A stretch of 64,000 nucleotides of DNA, from the NCBI GenBank assembly GCA_934122155.1, contig CAKOVX010000004.1, forward strand, positions 38,815-102,814, written 5' to 3'. This document shows, piece by piece, positions 63,433-64,000 of this stretch; position 1 is the first letter of the stretch; each line of letters begins with the position of its first letter. Under the pieces are notes generated by a model. That model did not search any database. It saw only the letters and a list, made by a program, of their open reading frames with translations, and was not told the DNA's origin. Source of the stretch: an uncultured Clostridia bacterium. GTDB lineage: Bacteria > Bacillota > Clostridia > TANB77 > CAG-508. The translations under genes were made by a program, and so were the position numbers.

Positions 63433-63666
63433 ATGGGACAAAAAGGCTTAGACTTTAAACACAAAGAGGTAATTAATATACGAGATGGTAGAAGGTTAGG
63501 TTTTGTTCAAGATGTATGTGCAGATTTAGAAACTGGGACTATAACATCTATAATAGTGCCTGGTAGTAATAAACTACTCGGCATGTTTTCTTCGAGTAAT
63601 GATATCGTAATTCAATGGCAGAATATAAAGTGTATAGGAGATGATGTTATATTAGTAGAAATATAA
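63433..63666 (+). CDS. YlmC/YmxH-family PRC-barrel sporulation protein
   Basis: 77 residues; a single PRC-barrel: FKHKEVINIRDGRRLGFVQDVCADLETGTI and W(Q)NIKCIGDDVILVEI. YlmC/YmxH proteins commonly follow sigG in Firmicutes; their molecular role is not known. ATG after AAGGAGGAAAAC. Probably read with sigG. Confidence 0.9.
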   Translation: MGQKGLDFKHKEVINIRDGRRLGFVQDVCADLETGTITSIIVPGSNKLLGMFSSSNDIVIQWQNIKCIGDDVILVEI

Positions 63667-63700
63667 ACTACAAAAAACTACAAAAAATAACAAAAATGTA

Positions 63701-63729
63701 TTGACTTTATATAAACAATATGGTATTAT
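63701..63729 (+). promoter_or_regulatory. upstream rRNA-type promoter
   Basis: TTGACT, 17-base spacer, TATTAT. First of two strong sigma-A promoters in the gene-free right edge (63667-64000). Confidence 0.75.
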
Positions 63730-63864
63730 AAATTAAGTTACTACTTACAGATAAAATCACTATAATGTGAAAGTTAAATTAGTAAAGAAAATTCAATTTT
63801 AGAACAACATCAATACTAATTTATTATTTTGCACTAAAAAAGCAAAAAAAGTTCAAAAAAAGTG

Positions 63865-63893
63865 TTGACTTTTATGAAATAAAGTAGTACAAT
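63865..63893 (+). promoter_or_regulatory. downstream rRNA-type promoter
   Basis: TTGACT, 17-base spacer, TACAAT, preceded by an A-rich stretch (UP-element-like). Tandem promoters with this spacing are usual for rRNA operons. Confidence 0.75.
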
Positions 63894-64000
63894 AACATTC
63901 GTTCACACTTAAACAGTGAATATAAAGCACATTGAAAAGTAAATAACAAACCTTTGAGAAACCAAGAATAATAAAGGAAGATAGAAGCAAACTATCTATA
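63894..64000 (+). other. probable 5' leader of an rRNA operon beyond the window
   Basis: No ORF. CATTGAAAAGTAAATAACAA (63932 on) resembles the ATTGAAAACTGAATA element common in Firmicutes rRNA leaders and spacers. The 16S gene itself is not reached. Confidence 0.55.

Noticed and set aside
63894..64000. 16S rRNA gene at the right edge
   Set aside because: Only promoters and a leader are present; no 16S sequence begins before 64000.

Overview
The window is AT-rich, with sigma-A type promoters and AGGAGG-type ribosome binding sites. It carries the Firmicutes division and cell-wall cluster and the sporulation locus spoIIGA-sigE-sigG. It most likely comes from an anaerobic, spore-forming (or recently spore-forming) member of the Clostridia, probably an uncultured gut lineage. 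Nearly everything is core genome. No transposase, prophage, CRISPR array or tRNA gene was seen. Two tandem promoters and a leader at the right edge point to an rRNA operon just outside.

Layout. 1-2.5 kb: end of a giant GH94 protein. 2.6-8.2 kb: small membrane protein, WalRK-like two-component pair, lepB, holB, ricT, ferredoxin. 8.2-11.3 kb (minus): four-subunit 2-oxoacid:ferredoxin oxidoreductase. 11.4-12.9 kb: glycine-rich surface protein. 13.0-15.5 kb: minD, minE, rodA. 15.7-19.7 kb: dusB, GerS-like protein, mazF, sortase, VbhA-like/Fic pair. 19.7-29.4 kb: mraZ, rsmH, ftsL, PASTA-PBP, murE, mraY, ftsW, murG (no murD). 29.4-37.1 kb: topA, SNF2 ATPase, trmFO, coiled-coil protein. 37.1-42.1 kb: str operon (rpsL, rpsG, fusA, tuf). 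42.2-47.9 kb: NlpC/P60 hydrolase, comEC, sua5, BofC-like. 47.9-50.8 kb (minus): pgsA, clpE-like. 51.1-63.7 kb: DUF3298-like, topB, murA, divIB, two DUF881 proteins, sbp, ftsA, ftsZ, spoIIGA, sigE, sigG, ymxH. 63.7-64 kb: rRNA promoters.

The outstanding observation is a recoding pattern. Five conserved genes (dusB twice, ftsW, comEC, spoIIGA, sigE) each lose their frame by exactly one extra base. At all six places the in-frame codon is CGG, and skipping its C restores the conserved protein with a glycine (GGN). Several dozen CGG trinucleotides that straddle codon boundaries cause no problem. By eye, no other recognisable gene uses CGG as an ordinary codon; the only exceptions are two CGG codons in one unrecognised small ORF (2585-2992). 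CGU, CGC and CGA are used normally. The simplest reading is that CGG has no arginine tRNA in this organism and acts as a +1 frameshift (or four-base glycine) signal. This would make sigma-E production, cell division and DNA uptake depend on recoding.

All positions were read by eye without alignment or folding software. Gene identities of conserved families are firm. Promoter and RNA-structure calls are inferences from sequence.
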